A DNA stretch of 6,964 nt from an uncultured Christensenellaceae bacterium (lineage in GTDB: Bacteria > Bacillota > Clostridia > Christensenellales > UBA1242): the NCBI GenBank assembly GCA_949902685.1, contig CATLDS010000025.1, positions 1 through 6,964 of the forward strand. Direction: 5' to 3'. Below the pieces are notes generated by a model. The model did not search any database, was not told the DNA's origin, and saw nothing but the letters and a program-made list of their open reading frames with translations. Position 1 is the stretch's first letter, and each line of letters begins with the position of its first letter. A program made the translations under genes and the position numbers. Positions 6,301 to 6,964 of this stretch are shown piece by piece.

Positions 6301-6964
6301 TGCTATTCCACTATCAGTCAATTTACTAACATCAAATGAAATATACAAATCATCATAGTAATAATTATTTTCACTAGATTTATTACCATATAGTATTACA
6401 TACTGCGTCATATTACCAGCAGCATCCATTTCTATCACTTCAATATACTGACCAAATAAAGTATTCTCAAATAGTGCACCATAGGTATTTCGTCCAGTTA
6501 GATATGTGATCTTCTCATAGCTAGAGAAATCAGTTTTAGGTAGACTTAAATCTATTCCTTCAATCTCTGCATACGCTCTATAATACAAGGTGCTAATATC
6601 TGTATAGCAATCAAATGCTGTATTTTGGTTAACATTGAAAGCATATAATAGACTTTCATCACGATCATTCTCGTAATATTTCTTATACTGATTGACGAAG
6701 AATACACCTGCATTGCTCTCGTATGTGTCGTGTACGAACATACTATTCTCATCTTTATAGAATGGTAATAATTTGTCCTCAGTATAATTTTCAAGATTAG
6801 TGACATTAGTAGTAGGTGCTACTCTGTCAATTACTACTGTGTATTCATTCTCAAAATAAGTTTGAAGTTGTCCATTGGTATCGTAATAGTAATATACATT
6901 CTGGTATCTAGTATTATTATTTAGACCACTAAGTTTATATCTAATCTTAATCTTATAACTTAAT
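3334..6964 (-). CDS. Giant Ig-like repeat surface protein with C-terminal membrane anchor (5'-partial)
   Basis: The frame stays open past the Met codon at 6741 to the window edge, adding 74 residues, so that Met is internal and at least 1209 residues are visible. The protein is built of beta-sandwich modules. A G-x-Y strand motif recurs at about visible residues 301, 403, 628, 865, 962 and 1151 (for example GRYTFVIRDLSGN and GEYYVRVVSSSG). A linker of the type YTVV[IL]D followed by RV occurs near residues 41 and 537; the first reads IDRVAPTTNV, typical of bacterial Ig-like repeats. The end is a 23-residue hydrophobic helix (about 1180-1202, WAIVVIV...VIIVL) followed by the basic tail RNKMRIR, giving a type I protein with its bulk outside the cell. 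There is no LPxTG sortase signal. Cysteines are rare (four in the part after 6741), as expected for an exported protein. Adhesion or a cell-surface structural role is inferred. The signal peptide and promoter lie beyond the window. It is co-transcribed with the thioesterase gene. Confidence 0.9.
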   Translation of the reverse strand, partial: LSYKIKIRYKLSGLNNNTRYQNVYYYYDTNGQLQTYFENEYTVVIDRVAPTTNVTNLENYTEDKLLPFYKDENSMFVHDTYESNAGVFFVNQYKKYYENDRDESLLYAFNVNQNTAFDCYTDISTLYYRAYAEIEGIDLSLPKTDFSSYEKITYLTGRNTYGALFENTLFGQYIEVIEMDAAGNMTQYVILYGNKSSENNYYYDDLYISFDVSKLTDSGIAIVPEGFKIDLSTEQDRTETLTIFDITAVGLNSTVDKFYKIELTGINNGVNKAINTNGLTDFSVDGLGKVIQDMIKSAGQGNYTLRVYNRRMVQTFDINYYDKREALEPSNLVSNNGGQYVINLGGANEIKNGVMYYATEVIITNPSGSEIKFTCYPSEDYIYRDINGNPVSVIVLGNGEYPNGTYQVKLIDAFGIESTPYRFRTDGSSDFSSITFEGNNERNHYVYDAKYYGYTKATVNYDTAIYNVDITYSIGGFYNERVVDGVNTIQYSGVDIIKLDRENGKVEILPYFNADFDGALLEVVVRCMYNGNQENTYTVVLDTRVENVSLRDSNSASQDMSVYVNTAIEDTTYETTSSGTMSLVWTRESKPYFDYTYTLHETMLDGSVVSKSLNDVNRYIINTSSDSMGLYRFEIRVYTNDGYYLGNKVYVFSVKSVVNELYYVQTLDNKLVSNNSTFNFAELFDRNLSGLNIVDTNVWSNLGLPLGENGKYITPNLNSTLPLYIYNEPLRVVTAVDQGARSYQYTYSFNGYNFTIYRIAMNTYSIYLATLETVKTNELVTDVRINNGDNTITVDNANVLEFTVSGKKTNTVELLMTQVLNIRNVLTKKNNLVLEVSYNDKVVSMKELNSVDINNLRQASYKILGNGRYTFVIRDLSGNAHTFNTEFGVSREWIDVNVLREVIISMNGEAPVDNAYFNGSVVINVYNPQVYDGLVNISVTRNGTSRADDYRQSQNTYTFTKFGTYRVVFTANYAGMKLTKTVMFTIINPNEARETFDLSSIANYQIVKVLNNTGVDITKTFNSLINSNLGIGGTLIKYNDLVDYDYDTNLLGIVSGKNKFTITYLVEDDIYPSREVTFAFTLNNEKPNLECNIEAGKSTTKGFTIKFNPGIIYEQIGDAYIYINDKVIVEINENSTTEVMQYTIDQKVDGVGEYYVRVVSSSGIVHTGFKVEVTKPFNVWAIVVIVIVTVAVVSVTVVIIVLRNKMRIR
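3343..3346 (-). promoter_or_regulatory. Ribosome binding site of the thioesterase gene
   Basis: Read on the minus strand, GAGG lies 8 bases before the ATG at 3334, inside the last codons of the surface-protein gene (the residues around KMRIR). With the TAATG stop-start overlap it indicates re-initiation by the same ribosomes and one transcript for both genes. Confidence 0.7.

Noticed and set aside
6739..6741. Met codon at 6741 as start of the surface protein
   Set aside because: The frame is open for 74 more codons to the window edge and includes an Ig-like linker. No signal peptide follows this Met.
6552..6806. Minus-strand open frame of 84 codons
   Set aside because: It is a different frame inside the surface-protein gene, whose own frame is continuous across the same bases.
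1..6964. Mycoplasma-type code with TGA as Trp
   Set aside because: The Trp codons checked (in the cyclase-like protein, the thioesterase and the surface-protein anchor) are TGG, and all the long frames read without internal TGA.

Overview
The window is AT-rich (roughly one third G+C by eye) and densely packed. It carries four substantially complete protein genes, one large gene cut by the right edge, and probably the last codons of another gene at the left edge. No rRNA, tRNA, CRISPR array, transposase or phage gene was seen. Low G+C, AAAGG/GAGG-type ribosome binding sites, a sigma-A-like promoter, rho-independent terminators, a c-di-AMP-synthase-type domain, a FatA-type acyl-ACP thioesterase and a giant Ig-like surface protein together suggest an uncultured low-GC Bacillota relative (Mollicutes, RF39 or Erysipelotrichia-like gut bacteria). 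That assignment is inference. The Trp codons checked are TGG, so the standard bacterial code is the best reading.

Left part (1-1313): a plus-strand frame ends at 60 and is followed by a clean intrinsic terminator at 100-123. That terminator lies inside the 3' coding end of a convergent minus-strand gene (50-904), an unrecognised cysteine-rich protein. Its start faces a divergent small coiled-coil protein gene (915-1313), with only 10 bp between the two ATGs.

Middle (1314-2608): a short intergenic region holds a 14-bp palindrome, A/T tracts spaced about 10 bp apart, and a strong-looking promoter (TTGCAT, 17 bp, TGATATATT). These drive a gene for a soluble protein whose C-terminal half is a DisA_N-type diadenylate cyclase domain, with DGI and RKR where the textbook motifs are DGA and RHR. 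The gene ends in a 13-bp hairpin that contains its stop codon and that of the convergent thioesterase gene.

Right part (2588-6964, minus strand): an apparent two-gene operon. The upstream gene encodes a very large surface protein of repeated Ig-like beta modules with a C-terminal membrane anchor; its 5' end lies outside the window. The downstream gene is an acyl-ACP thioesterase coupled to it through a TAATG stop-start overlap.

The items most worth following up are the diadenylate-cyclase-like protein with altered motifs and its compact promoter, the surface-protein/thioesterase coupling, and the terminators embedded in coding sequence at both convergent junctions.
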